Source of the DNA: an uncultured Rhodopila sp.
GTDB taxonomy: Bacteria; Pseudomonadota; Alphaproteobacteria; Acetobacterales; Acetobacteraceae
Direction of reading: 5' to 3'
Assembly (NCBI RefSeq): GCF_903944925.1
Contig: NZ_CAJATU010000042.1
Coordinates: 124,001-188,000, forward strand
Length of the DNA stretch: 64,000 bases
The notes under the pieces were generated by a model that saw only the letters and a program-made list of their open reading frames with translations, searched no databases and was not told the origin of the DNA. The translations under genes and the position numbers were made by a program. Within the stretch, counting starts at the first letter, position 1; every line of letters begins with the position of its first letter. Positions 16,573-25,570 of this stretch are shown here, piece by piece.

Positions 16573-16709
16573 GACACGCGATCTCTAATCCCGGGTAAGA
16601 CGAAGGGGCGCTAGGTAGTTGCCCGCCACCCGCCTGTCAAGCCAAACCGCCTCTTGCTTTTCCGCCGCCGCCCCGCGACCTTCGGCCGGCGGAAAGGAGT
16701 TCGCAGCCC

Positions 16710-17636
16710 ATGGCAATGGTCTTCATCGACGGCGAGTCCGGCACCACCGGCCTCGGCATCCGGGAGCGTCTGTCGGCGCTGCCGCAGATCGCGCTGAAAA
16801 GCCTGCCGCCGGCGCATCGCCGCGACCCCGCCGCCCGCCGCGACATCATGACTGAGGTGGACCTGATCGTCTTGTGCCTGCCCGACGACGCCGCGCGCGA
16901 GTCGGTCGCCATGGCGGCCAGCCTCGGCCCGGACGCGCCAAAAGTGCTGGACGCCAGCACGGCGCACCGGGTGGCTCCGGATTGGGTGTACGGCTTCGCG
17001 GAACTTGCCCCCGGGCACGCCGATAAGATCGCGGCGGCGCGGACGGTGGCCAATCCGGGGTGCTATCCGACCGGCGCGATCGGGCTGATCCGCCCGCTGG
17101 TCGATGCCGGGCTGCTGCCGGCGGATTATCCGCTGACGATCAACGCCGTGTCCGGCTACTCCGGCGGCGGCAAGGCGATGATCGCGGCGCATGAGGCGGC
17201 ACACGGCCCGGCGTTCGAGCTGTACGGGCTGGGGCTGGAGCACAAGCATGTGCCGGAGACGCAGCGTTACGGCGGCCTGACGCGGCGGCCGATCTTCGTC
17301 CCGGCGGTGGGGCATTTCCTGAAGGGGATGCTGGTGTCGGTGCCGCTGCACCTCGATACCCTGCCCGGCAAACCGGATGCTGATGATCTGCGTTCCGCGC
17401 TGGACGCCCGCTACGCCGGCTGCGACCTGGTGCGCGTCATGGCCGCCCCCGCGGACGGCAAGCTGGAGCCCGAGGCGCTGAACGACACCGATCGTCTGGA
17501 GTTGTACGTGTTCGCGAACGAGACCCACCGGCAGGCGGTCCTGGTTGCGCGGCTGGACAACCTCGGCAAAGGTGCGTCGGGCGCCGCGGTGCAGAACATC
17601 GCCCTGATGCTGGGGCTGAAAACCGGAGTTGGCTGA
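16710..17636 (+). CDS. argC: N-acetyl-gamma-glutamyl-phosphate reductase, short type
   Basis: Protein of 308 residues, the compact ArgC class. It reduces N-acetyl-glutamyl-5-phosphate to the semialdehyde with NADPH, the third step of arginine synthesis. The motifs are FIDGESGTTGLGIRERL for NADP binding, the catalytic C118 in NPGCYPTG, and VSGYSGGGK followed by HKHVPE. ATG 16710 follows GGAG, and a second ATG lies two codons on. Its stop overlaps the start of the next gene by 1 base (TGATG), so the two are coupled. Confidence 0.95.
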   Translation: MAMVFIDGESGTTGLGIRERLSALPQIALKSLPPAHRRDPAARRDIMTEVDLIVLCLPDDAARESVAMAASLGPDAPKVLDASTAHRVAPDWVYGFAELAPGHADKIAAARTVANPGCYPTGAIGLIRPLVDAGLLPADYPLTINAVSGYSGGGKAMIAAHEAAHGPAFELYGLGLEHKHVPETQRYGGLTRRPIFVPAVGHFLKGMLVSVPLHLDTLPGKPDADDLRSALDARYAGCDLVRVMAAPADGKLEPEALNDTDRLELYVFANETHRQAVLVARLDNLGKGASGAAVQNIALMLGLKTGVG

Positions 17637-18190
17637 TGTCCGATTTGGCTTCCTGGCCGTACGGCACTGTTTTCTCGCTGGACGGCGTCACCCCGCGCAT
17701 CGCGCCGGACGCCTTCATCGCCCCCACCGCCGCGGTTATCGGCGACGTGGAAATCGGCTCGGAATCCGGGGTCTGGTTCCACTGCCTGTTGCGCGGCGAT
17801 GTCGGCATCATCCGCGTCGGCCAGCGGACCAACATCCAGGATGGCACCGTCGTGCATGTCCACTCCGGCGGCCTGAACACGTTCATCGGCGATGACATCA
17901 CGATTGGCCACAGCGCGGTGATCCACGCCTGCACGCTGAAGGATCGCGCGTTCGTCGGCATCGGCGCGACGGTGCTGGATGGCGCGGTGATCGAGGAGGG
18001 CGGCATGCTCGCGGCCGGCGCGGTGCTGACTCCCGGCAAGGTCATCGGCCCAAACGAGATGTGGATGGGCTCGCCCGCCAAGCTGCGCCGCGTGATGGAC
18101 GCGGAGGAGCGGAGCAAGTTCGACCGCAATGCGATCGAGTATCGGGAACTGGCGCGGAAGTTCCGGGCCGGGTTGAAGGTCGTCGGCTGA
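17636..18190 (+). CDS. Gamma-carbonic anhydrase family hexapeptide protein
   Basis: Protein of 184 residues with a left-handed beta-helix made of hexapeptide repeats (IAPTAAVIGDVEIG, FIGDDITIGHSAVIHACTL, GIGATVLDGAVIEEG). Metal-binding His residues are in VVHVHSG and GHSAVIHA, as in gamma-carbonic anhydrases and PaaY/YrdA relatives. It forms a trimer. Many members hydrate CO2 weakly or act as thioesterases, so the precise role is uncertain. It is translationally coupled to argC. Confidence 0.92.
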   Translation: MSDLASWPYGTVFSLDGVTPRIAPDAFIAPTAAVIGDVEIGSESGVWFHCLLRGDVGIIRVGQRTNIQDGTVVHVHSGGLNTFIGDDITIGHSAVIHACTLKDRAFVGIGATVLDGAVIEEGGMLAAGAVLTPGKVIGPNEMWMGSPAKLRRVMDAEERSKFDRNAIEYRELARKFRAGLKVVG

Positions 18191-18218
18191 CCTGCTCGAC
18201 CTGGTTAGGACGCCGCCG

Positions 18219-18350
18219 ATGCGGATTGTCTGGACGGGCTGGACATGCCGACCGGATGAGGAAGCCGCCGTTGAGGAACTGATAAAAGCCGACCGCGAAG
18301 AAGCGGAAAGGCGCAAGCGCCGACGCGGGCTGTTCCGCTGGTGGCGATAA
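18219..18350 (+). CDS. Small basic/acidic hypothetical protein (43 aa)
   Basis: ATG 18219, preceded by AGGA with an 8-base spacer, opens a 43-codon frame: MRIVWTGWTCRPDEEAAVEE followed by a helix rich in Glu, Arg and Lys, and ending FRWWR. It follows the gamma-carbonic anhydrase gene by 28 bases on the same strand. The charge pattern and codon use are natural, so it may be a real small protein. I do not recognise it. Confidence 0.45.
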   Translation: MRIVWTGWTCRPDEEAAVEELIKADREEAERRKRRRGLFRWWR

Positions 18351-18464
18351 CCGGACGAAGCGGCGGCACTAACCCGAGCCACGGCGCGTAGCTTTCAGGC
18401 TCGCCACGGCGCGGCTCAACCCGAGGCGGGTTGCGGCAGTGACCGCCTCCACCGAAGATGCCGC

Positions 18465-21400
18465 ATGGTTGTCACGCCCGAAACCGTGCGACAGGTCATC
18501 CGGTCCTGGCTCGCCATCGAAGTGCTGGCGGCGCACCGCGTCAACGACGGATGGGCCACCCTGGCCGCCGACAGGCGCGGCCAACTGCGGGACGAAGCCC
18601 CGCTGGCACCAAACGATCCGGACGAACCGGACATGCCGGACGATTACGACCCCATACCCTGGGCAGCCGAAACAGCGGAGACTCCAGACAGCCAGGACGA
18701 TCCCGACCCGGACGATGAGGCCGAAGCGCAGCCGCCACAGCCCTGGTTTCTGGTCGTCCTCGGCGCAATGCCGGCCCGACAGGCGTTCGAACACCTCGAT
18801 GCCGCATTCTCCGAAGCCGCGGACGACGACGAAACCGGCCGCGTGACCCAAGGCGACATCGTCGCCGCCACGGCGATGATCGATCAGTCCGGATTTCTGG
18901 TCCCCGACACCGTCGCCATCGCCAGCTTCGCCTGGGGCCTCGGCCATCTGCTATCCGGCGGCTCCCGGGCCGATCTGGCGGGGTGGGACGATCGGGAGGG
19001 CGACCTCAAGGCACGCATGAACAGCATGCTGACCCCGACCGATCAGCTCGGGCGGCTGCAACCACTGACCTGGCGGGACGTGCGGGACGCATCCCGCGAC
19101 CTCGGCGAAGAACTCGGCCTGCCTGCCGAGCTATGGCAGGTGACGCCCTGCGCGGTCCGGATCATGGCGAAGCATCCGCCGCAGGCCGAGGTGCTGTCCG
19201 GCTTCGTATTGTCCGATCTGCGGCGCGTGCTGCGCGAGGTGGATCACCTGCCCGGCGCGCTGTCGTCCTACCTCGGCCTGCGTCCGCCGGCGGCAACATG
19301 GGACGCGCTGACCGACCGGGCGCGGTTGTCGTCCCTGCTGGAGCCTGCCCTGTTCCCGCTCGGCCGCTGGCCCGGGCCGGGATTGCATCCGCTGAACGTG
19401 CTGCAGCAGGCGGCAGTCAACGCCATCGTCCGCGACCTCGACCACAGCGGATTGGCCGCGGTCAACGGGCCTCCCGGCACCGGCAAGACCACCCTGCTGC
19501 GCGACCTCGTCGCCAACGTCCTCGTCACCCGCGCCGATCGGCTGGCGCGGACGGATCCGTTCGGCGATCTGGCGGGCCTGGACCTGATGGATTTCGCCAT
19601 TGTCGTCGCCAGCAACAACAATACCGCGGTGGAGAACATCACCCTTGACCTGCCGATACGCGCCAAGGCGCTCGACCGGTCGGTGTGGCAGGACGGCGGA
19701 CTGGCGTATTTCCGGCACACCGCCGACGCCGTCGGCAACGTCGCCGCCAAGGCGCCCGAGCACGACCGCGCCTGGGGGCTGATGGCGGCGCGGCTGGGCA
19801 AGGCCAGGCACCGCAAAGCCTTCTTCGGCACCTTCTGGTGGGACGCGGACTGGGGCCTGAAAGACTGGCTCGACCTCGCCGGCTGGGCCGATCGGCGGGA
19901 CGACCAGCCGCGCGGCAAGCTGGCGGAACTCGACCCGCCGCCACGCCTGCCGGAGACCAAGGCGAACTGGCGCCGGGCGGTGGACGAATTCCACCTCGCG
20001 CGCGACCGCTGCCGCCGGTTCCGGGATGAACTGGAAGGCATCGCCGCCACCAGAAGCGAGTTGACCCGGATCGAGGGACAAAAACCCGCTGCGCAGGGCC
20101 GCCTGGATATCGCCGAGCGCGATCTCGCCTCCGCCACGCTGGCCGCCGAGGCGGCGCGGATCGAGTCCGAGTCGCTGGCCAGGCGGGAGACGACCGAAGA
20201 CGCCAAACTCGCCGCCCTGACCTCCGTGGCCCCGTCCCGCTTTGCCAGGCTGTTCCGCACCGCGGCGTGGCGGTCGCATGACGCTGACATCCGCGAGCAG
20301 GTTGCCCGGCTGGACGCCGCGCAGGACGCGGCCAGGGCGGCGGCCGGACGCCTCGCGGAGGCGTTGGCGGCCGAGGAACAGCATGCGTCCGCATGCGATG
20401 CGGCCCGGCAGAGCCTGGAAACCCTGCTTGCCCGGGCCGCCGGGTTCGAACGGCTGACGCAGATCCCGTCGGCTGCGGGAGAGGCGCTGCCCGGCCCCGG
20501 CTTCTGGGACCAGCCGGACGCCGATTTGCATCGGGCGGCGCCGTGGAACGGCGGCGCGTTTCGCGATGCCCGCGACGACCTGTTCGCCGCCGCGGTCCGC
20601 CTGCACCGGGCCTTCATCGTCGCAGCGGCACGCAGGATCAAGCCGGCGCTGAATGCCGTGGCCAAGGCCTGCGTCAACCCGTCCGCGCCCAAACCCGAAG
20701 CCGCCGACTGGGGCCTGTTCTTCCTGGTGGTGCCCGTCGTCTCGACCACCTTCGCCTCCATCGGCCGCATGTTCCAGGGCCTCGGCGCAGCCGATATCGG
20801 CTGGCTGCTGATCGATGAGGCCGGACAGGCGGCACCCCAGGCCGCCGTCGGCGCGATCTGGCGGGCTCGCCGGGCGGTGGTCATCGGCGATCCGCTGCAG
20901 ATCGAGCCGGTGGTCACCACACCGGCCCGCACCACGCGCCTGATCTTCGAAAGCCACCACGCCGAACCCTCCGCCTGGTCGGCGCCGGAGCAGTCGGCGC
21001 AGACGCTGGCCGATCGAGCCAGCGCCATCCAGGGGCGGTTTCATGTCGCGGATGGCGGGCCGGGACGGGAGGAGCGCATCACCGGCATGCCGCTGCTGGT
21101 GCATCGGCGTTGCGAGCAGCCGATGTTCAACCTCGCCAACGCCATCGCCTACGATAACCGCATGATCTACGCGACCGTCGGCCAGGACTCGTTGATACGG
21201 GCGCATCTCGGCCCCTCGGCGTGGGTCGATGTCGATGCGCCTTCCAGGGGCAAGTGGGTGCCGGCGGAGGGAGAGCTGATCGCCGCCGCGATTGGCAGCC
21301 TGTGCGGGGTTTTGCCCGGGGCGCCGGAGCTGTTCGTTATTTGCCCGTTCCGGCTGCCCGCCGCCCAACTCAGGGACTTGCTGGAGAACACCCCGGGCGT

Positions 21401-21713
21401 GCTGCCGGGGCTGAAGAAAAAGGACCGCGTGGAATGGATCGAGCGGCGCGTCGGCACCGTGCATACCTTCCAGGGCAAGGAGGCCGAGGCGGTGATCCTG
21501 ATGCTCGGGGCCGGCCGCGGCGCGAAGGAGGGGTCCCGGACCTGGGCCGGGCGGACGCCGAACCTGCTGAATGTCGCCGCCACCCGCGCCAAGCGGGCGC
21601 TGTATATTGTCGGCAACCGGGCCGAATGGCGGGACGCCGGTTTCTTCCGGGAGGCGGCAAAGCTGCCATCTCGATCCGGGCATGATTGGCCGGGCGGACG
21701 GCGGGAGATCTGA
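18465..21713 (+). CDS. Large SF1 helicase/ATPase (UPF1/DNA2-like) with coiled-coil insertion
   Basis: Protein of 1082 residues. The N-terminal 330 residues are unique and hold an acidic stretch at about 45-90. Motif I (GPPGTGKTT) is near 335-343 and motif II (LLIDEAGQAAP) near 781-791. Then come GDPLQIEPV near 807, TFQGKEAEAVI near 1000 and NVAATRAKRALYIVG near 1036-1050, all typical of SF1B helicases of the UPF1/DNA2 type. Between motifs I and II lie about 400 extra residues, including a long coiled coil at about 500-660. The family acts on RNA or DNA, and some members belong to phage-defence systems. No nuclease or methylase gene is adjacent, so a role in defence is only a guess. ATG 18465 is the earliest start, with a weak ribosome site. 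Confidence 0.85.
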   Translation: MVVTPETVRQVIRSWLAIEVLAAHRVNDGWATLAADRRGQLRDEAPLAPNDPDEPDMPDDYDPIPWAAETAETPDSQDDPDPDDEAEAQPPQPWFLVVLGAMPARQAFEHLDAAFSEAADDDETGRVTQGDIVAATAMIDQSGFLVPDTVAIASFAWGLGHLLSGGSRADLAGWDDREGDLKARMNSMLTPTDQLGRLQPLTWRDVRDASRDLGEELGLPAELWQVTPCAVRIMAKHPPQAEVLSGFVLSDLRRVLREVDHLPGALSSYLGLRPPAATWDALTDRARLSSLLEPALFPLGRWPGPGLHPLNVLQQAAVNAIVRDLDHSGLAAVNGPPGTGKTTLLRDLVANVLVTRADRLARTDPFGDLAGLDLMDFAIVVASNNNTAVENITLDLPIRAKALDRSVWQDGGLAYFRHTADAVGNVAAKAPEHDRAWGLMAARLGKARHRKAFFGTFWWDADWGLKDWLDLAGWADRRDDQPRGKLAELDPPPRLPETKANWRRAVDEFHLARDRCRRFRDELEGIAATRSELTRIEGQKPAAQGRLDIAERDLASATLAAEAARIESESLARRETTEDAKLAALTSVAPSRFARLFRTAAWRSHDADIREQVARLDAAQDAARAAAGRLAEALAAEEQHASACDAARQSLETLLARAAGFERLTQIPSAAGEALPGPGFWDQPDADLHRAAPWNGGAFRDARDDLFAAAVRLHRAFIVAAARRIKPALNAVAKACVNPSAPKPEAADWGLFFLVVPVVSTTFASIGRMFQGLGAADIGWLLIDEAGQAAPQAAVGAIWRARRAVVIGDPLQIEPVVTTPARTTRLIFESHHAEPSAWSAPEQSAQTLADRASAIQGRFHVADGGPGREERITGMPLLVHRRCEQPMFNLANAIAYDNRMIYATVGQDSLIRAHLGPSAWVDVDAPSRGKWVPAEGELIAAAIGSLCGVLPGAPELFVICPFRLPAAQLRDLLENTPGVLPGLKKKDRVEWIERRVGTVHTFQGKEAEAVILMLGAGRGAKEGSRTWAGRTPNLLNVAATRAKRALYIVGNRAEWRDAGFFREAAKLPSRSGHDWPGGRREI

Positions 21714-21817
21714 TACAAATCGGCACTGAGTTGACCCCTAGGCACGGTCGCCTGCATCGTCATGACGGGCGAGCCTGCCATCCACGCCCTTGTTTCGACT
21801 CCGGCGCCGCGAGACCA

Positions 21818-22414
21818 TTACTGTGGCGACAGAATATCGGCGACATCCAGGGCCTGCATGCCGGCCCGGCCGGCGGCTTCCAGCCCTTCACGGGTATCCT
21901 CGAACACCAGGACGCGCGCGGGTGGCACGCCGAGACGACGCGCGGCTTCAAGGAACAGGTCGGGCGCCGGCTTGGCGTGCCCGACATCCTCGATGGTGAC
22001 AACCGTATCGAAGAGGCCGCTCAGGCCGGTCACCTCAAGGGTGGGCCGGACGATCGCCTTCGGGCCGCCTGAGGCAACAGCCATCGGCAGCCGGCCATGC
22101 TTGTCCCGCGCGATGCGCGTGACCGCGGCGATTTCCTGAAGTTCCGGCAGGGCTTCGAAGAAGACCGCCCGCATCGTGGCCACCACCTGCTGCCGGTCCA
22201 GCCTGAGGCCGGTTTCGGCTTCGAAAGCATCCATCAGCACGTATTCCGACATGCCCGCCCGGGCGAGATACCACTCGGCGGTGATTGCCCTGCCGGAACA
22301 TCGCAAGCCTGCCATCCAGGCGCGTGCATAGATGGGCGGAGTGTTCACCAGCGTGCCGTCGCAGTCGAATATGATGGCGCCAGCCTGAGCCAAAAGCGTC
22401 GTGAGATCCTGCAT
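21818..22414 (-). CDS. HAD-superfamily hydrolase (beta-phosphoglucomutase/phosphatase-like)
   Basis: Protein of 198 residues from ATG 22414 (GGAG 6 bases upstream). The HAD motifs are in order: IIFDCDGTLVNT near residue 14, a cap domain with WYLARAGMSEY, the motif II Ser in PMAVASGGPK, the motif III Lys in HAKPAPDLFLEAA, and VFEDTREGLEAA. It hydrolyses a small phosphate ester or mutates a sugar phosphate in the cytoplasm; the HAD-IA cap suggests phosphoglycolate phosphatase or beta-phosphoglucomutase relatives. It converges on the large helicase gene. A longer start at 22567 exists but extends into sequence without homology. Confidence 0.85.
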   Translation of the reverse strand: MQDLTTLLAQAGAIIFDCDGTLVNTPPIYARAWMAGLRCSGRAITAEWYLARAGMSEYVLMDAFEAETGLRLDRQQVVATMRAVFFEALPELQEIAAVTRIARDKHGRLPMAVASGGPKAIVRPTLEVTGLSGLFDTVVTIEDVGHAKPAPDLFLEAARRLGVPPARVLVFEDTREGLEAAGRAGMQALDVADILSPQ

Positions 22415-22587
22415 GCCGGCTCCGGGTAGAGGCTTGGACGGTGGCCCTGCGGCCACTCTGACGGTGAGGCCGCCGTGCCCTTCGGTCAATGTTTGCGGCG
22501 GCTTCGTTATGGTTGAAGACCTGTGCCGAACGGCACGTTTGCATGATGTGTTTGAAGGACGCTTCACTGTCGGCGTATACTGCTGTC

Positions 22588-22988
22588 ATGCAGATCTCTC
22601 TTACGCCCGACCAGCAAGCGTGGATCAAAGCCCGTGTCGCGAGCGGCGTCATCGCGTCGGCCGCCGCGGCCGACGCTCGGGACATTCTGACTTTTCTCTC
22701 AGAACAGTCCGGCGAAAGGACCGCCTCCAAGTACGCCGCCTTGTTCGAACGCCTGTATGACCGCCTTGAAGTTTTTCCGGCCAGCGGAACGCCTCGGCCG
22801 GCCCGGGTGCGAACATTCGTATAGGGGTCGTTCGGCCTTATATCGTGATTTATCGGCATTTGGCCGGAAGCGACACGGCAACCGTGCTGCGGATCGTGCA
22901 TGGCCGCCGCGACATCACGCGGGAACTTGTCCAGAGCAGCCCCTCCAGAGCAGCCCCTCCAGAGCAGCCCCTGAGGAGATCGGATTGA
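22588..22988 (+). pseudogene. ParDE toxin-antitoxin remnant: ParD start fused to ParE, then frameshift
   Basis: From ATG 22588 the first 20 codons (MQISLTPDQQAWIKARVASG) are a ParD antitoxin start. The next codons switch to ParE (ARDILTFLSEQSGERTASKY, LFERLYDRLEVFPASGTPRP). An internal deletion therefore joined the two genes in frame. Then one base is missing near 22804: the original frame stops at 22822, while the rest of ParE (ANIRIGVVRPYIVIYRHL, VLRIVHGRRDITREL) continues in another frame to the stop at 22986. ParE toxins inhibit DNA gyrase. This copy cannot make a normal toxin or antitoxin. It ends in a 14-bp minisatellite. Confidence 0.8.
22932..22973 (+). repeat. Tandem repeat, 14 bp x 3
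   Basis: The unit CAGAGCAGCCCCTC occurs three times in a row, the last with one changed base. It lies at the 3' end of the broken ParE frame and probably arose by slippage after the gene lost function. Confidence 0.85.
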
Positions 22989-23056
22989 AATTTGTTCTTG
23001 CTTTATTCCAAAACCCAGGCTAGAACAAACCAGGAAAACACACCGGACACAGACCC

Positions 23057-23620
23057 ATGCACCGCGCGCCAACCATCTCCGCCGTGATCCTGGACAAAAT
23101 CCTTGCCTTCCTCGCCCCGCTCTTCCTCGCCGCCGCGTCAGGCGACACCACCGCCGCCCGGCAAGCCGCCCGCGCCCTGCTCGCCGATTACAATCCGCGC
23201 ACCGACAACGAACTGCGCCGCGCCGCCCTGATCATCGCCTTCGATTTCGGCGCCCTCGATGCGCTTAGCCGCTCGGTCGCCGATGACCTGACCCTGAACC
23301 AGGTGCTGCGCCTGCGCGGCAACGCCAATGCGCTGAACCGGGCCTCCCTGCAAAACCAGAAAGCGCTCGACGCGCTGCAACAACTCGACCCCGAGCTGGC
23401 GGAGGAAGCCGCCGACATGCCGGCGAGCCTGGAGCCCGCGGATCTCGCCCGCTTCGCCCGGACCGCCGCGCCGATGTCCCGCCAGCAGCGCCGCCTGGCT
23501 GAACGGCAGGCGGAAAAGGCGCAGCAGCGCATGCAGGAACAAGCCCGCCGTGCGCAACGTGCCGCGGAGGTCGCCGCCCGCCGCGCCGCATCAGCGCAGC
23601 AACCCGCTCTGCAGACATAG
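23057..23620 (+). CDS. Hypothetical protein with hydrophobic N-terminus and charged helical tail
   Basis: Protein of 187 residues. The N-terminus (ISAVILDKILAFLAPLFLAAA) could be a membrane anchor or an uncleaved signal. The middle is helical, with NELRRAALIIAFDFGALDAL. The last 50 residues are a Gln/Arg/Ala-rich helix beginning MSRQQRRLAERQAEKAQQRM. I recognise no family. A strong hairpin follows the stop within 5 bases, which supports a real transcription unit. Confidence 0.6.
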   Translation: MHRAPTISAVILDKILAFLAPLFLAAASGDTTAARQAARALLADYNPRTDNELRRAALIIAFDFGALDALSRSVADDLTLNQVLRLRGNANALNRASLQNQKALDALQQLDPELAEEAADMPASLEPADLARFARTAAPMSRQQRRLAERQAEKAQQRMQEQARRAQRAAEVAARRAASAQQPALQT

Positions 23621-23624
23621 AAAA

Positions 23625-23650
23625 GGCGGCGGAGCCTTCGCCCCGCCGCC
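23625..23650 (+). terminator. Hairpin after the hypothetical gene
   Basis: The arms GGCGGCGG and CCGCCGCC enclose a 10-base loop, starting 5 bases after the stop codon at 23620. There is no T-run, as is common for GC-rich alphaproteobacterial hairpins, so it may only weaken transcription or protect the 3' end. Confidence 0.55.
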
Positions 23651-24048
23651 CGACGCCATCCCCCCGGACGGCAATAGGCCCGGCTATCTCGCGGTCGTGG
23701 CCCATTCGTGAGTGTGCGTAAGACAATCGTCGGTATTCAGCAGGCCCCCAGCGCCGCGCGGCGCCAATTTCCGCGACTGTGTGACGAATCCGGAAAGAGC
23801 CCGACAGACGTTCGGCGTCTGACGGTGTATAATCGCGCCGAATGCCTGCGAACCGCTCCGGATCGCCGCCAACGCGGGAGCGGACGGGGCGGCCGATCGC
23901 ATACTGTCTGTTCCTCCGATTGTCCGGGTTAAGCGAGTTAAGTATTGACACCCACCGTGCAAAAGCGAAGTCCCGATACCGCCATCCCACGGCAATCATG
24001 TCGCCGGATTCACCGGCGGCCCCTCGCATCTGTAAAGGATGTAAATTC

Positions 24049-25449
24049 GTGAGCCGCGCCCTGATCGGCCGTACCGTCCGCCGGCTGCGGACCGAGCGCA
24101 CGTTGTCCCAACAAGCCTTGGCCGCCCGACTCGGCATCTCCGCCAGCTACCTCAACCTGATCGAGCACGACCAGCGCGCGGTCACGGCGTCGTTACTCAT
24201 CAAGCTGGGGGAAACGCTGCGAGTCGATCTGGGGGAACTGTCCGGCGCGCAGGAAAGACAGCTCGAGGTCGGGCTGCGCGAGGCTTTCGCCGATCCCTTG
24301 CTCGGTGCGGATGCGGTGGCGGAGGCAGAGGTCGAGGCGCTGGCGGCCGGCAGCCCCAACGCGGCGCGTGCCGTGCTGTCGCTATATCGCGCCTGGCGCG
24401 TCGCGCGAGAGGACGCCAACGGCATCGCCCTGCCCTCCGGCCGCCGCATCCTGCTGCCGAACGAGGAAGTGCGGGACTTTTTCGACGACCACGCCAACCA
24501 TTTCCCGGTGCTGGAGGAAGCCGCCGAGACCCTCGCCGGCGAACTGGCACCGGACGCGCCGGCCGAGATGAACCATGCAATCGCCGAGCGCTTGCGGTTG
24601 GTGCATGGCGTGCGTGTCAGCGTCCAGCCGCTGGAGGCGGCGCTGCGGCGATATGACCCGGCGACCCGCGGCCTGGCGCTGTCGGAGTCTCTGCCGCGCG
24701 AAAGCCGCGGGTTCCACATGGCCTTCCAGCTTGCCTTGCTGGAGGCGCGCGATGCGGTGGAGGCTGTGCTGAAGGAGGCGTCGCCGTCGACGTCCGAGGC
24801 CTCCATGTTGATGCGCATCGGCCTGCTGAACTACGTCGCCGGGGCGCTGGTGATGCCGTACGGGCCGTTCCTCGCTGCGGCGGCCTCACTGCGCCACGAC
24901 ATGGATGCGATCTCGGCGCGCTTCGGCGTGTCGTATGAACAGGCCTGCCACCGGCTCTCCACCTTGCAGCGTATCGGCGCCCGCGGGGTGCCGTTCTTCT
25001 TCCTGCGCGTGGACCCGGCGGGCAACGTGTCGAAGCGGTTCTCCGCGGCGGGGTTTCCGTTCGCACGCTATGGCGGCTCATGCCCGCGCTGGGTCGTGCA
25101 TACGGCGTTCGCTCAACCTGGCGTGCTGCAGGTCCAGGTCGCGGAATTGCCGGACGGAGCGGCCTATCTGTGCTTTGCGCGCGCCATCAGCCAGCCGGTA
25201 GCGCGCTGGGGCGAACCGCGCCCCACGCACGTGGTGGCGATGGGCTGCGCCGTGACCAACGCCGCGGAGGTTGTCTACGCCGATGGCCTGGATCTGGAAC
25301 GCGCGCGTGTCGGCATCGGCCTGTCATGCCGGCTATGCGACCGCCCCGATTGCGGCAGCCGCGCCTTCCCGCCGCTGGAGCACCGGCTGTCGCTCGATCC
25401 GCTGACGGCGGGAACCAGCCCGTATCGCTTCGAGGCGAAGCCCAGATAA
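24049..25449 (+). CDS. ScfR/RamB-type XRE transcriptional regulator
   Basis: Protein of 466 residues from GTG 24049, with AAGGA 9 bases upstream and the family-like start VSRALIGRTVRRLR. The N-terminal XRE helix-turn-helix (LSQQALAARLGISASYLNLIEHDQRAV) is followed by an IrrE-like middle domain (LVHGVRVSV, RGFHMAFQLALLEA) whose metal-binding HExxH motif is degenerate. The C-terminal short-chain fatty acyl-CoA regulator domain holds a cysteine cluster (LSCRLCDRPDCGSRAFPPLE). Relatives regulate glyoxylate-cycle, methylcitrate or acetate genes in response to acyl-CoA. No such target gene is adjacent. A longer start at 23842 or 23998 is possible, but it has no ribosome site. Confidence 0.88.
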   Translation: MSRALIGRTVRRLRTERTLSQQALAARLGISASYLNLIEHDQRAVTASLLIKLGETLRVDLGELSGAQERQLEVGLREAFADPLLGADAVAEAEVEALAAGSPNAARAVLSLYRAWRVAREDANGIALPSGRRILLPNEEVRDFFDDHANHFPVLEEAAETLAGELAPDAPAEMNHAIAERLRLVHGVRVSVQPLEAALRRYDPATRGLALSESLPRESRGFHMAFQLALLEARDAVEAVLKEASPSTSEASMLMRIGLLNYVAGALVMPYGPFLAAAASLRHDMDAISARFGVSYEQACHRLSTLQRIGARGVPFFFLRVDPAGNVSKRFSAAGFPFARYGGSCPRWVVHTAFAQPGVLQVQVAELPDGAAYLCFARAISQPVARWGEPRPTHVVAMGCAVTNAAEVVYADGLDLERARVGIGLSCRLCDRPDCGSRAFPPLEHRLSLDPLTAGTSPYRFEAKPR

Positions 25450-25457
25450 CCGGAACA

Positions 25458-25485
25458 CGGCGAGAGCCGCGCTGCGCTCTCGCCG
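25458..25485. terminator. Hairpin between convergent scfR-type gene and rne
   Basis: The arms CGGCGAGAGC (25458-25467) and GCTCTCGCCG (25476-25485) enclose an 8-base loop, 8 bases after the regulator's stop. Being symmetric, it can serve both converging genes. Confidence 0.6.
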
Positions 25486-25560
25486 TCATGGCCGGCCATC
25501 CACGCCATCGTCCGCACAAGCACCGCCAGGCGTGGATGGTCCGCCTGCGCGGACCATGAC
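25485..25560. repeat. Dispersed palindromic intergenic element (copy 2)
   Basis: The outer arms GTCATGG and CCATGAC and the inner arms CCATCCACGCC and GGCGTGGATGG belong to the same class as the copies at 8033, 50346 and 54126. It fills the gap before the 3' end of rne. Confidence 0.7.
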
Positions 25561-25570
25561 GTCGCGAGAC

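Noticed and set aside
19131-21683. 850-codon minus-strand frame over the helicase gene
   Set aside because: Antisense shadow with no domain; the plus strand carries all helicase motifs.
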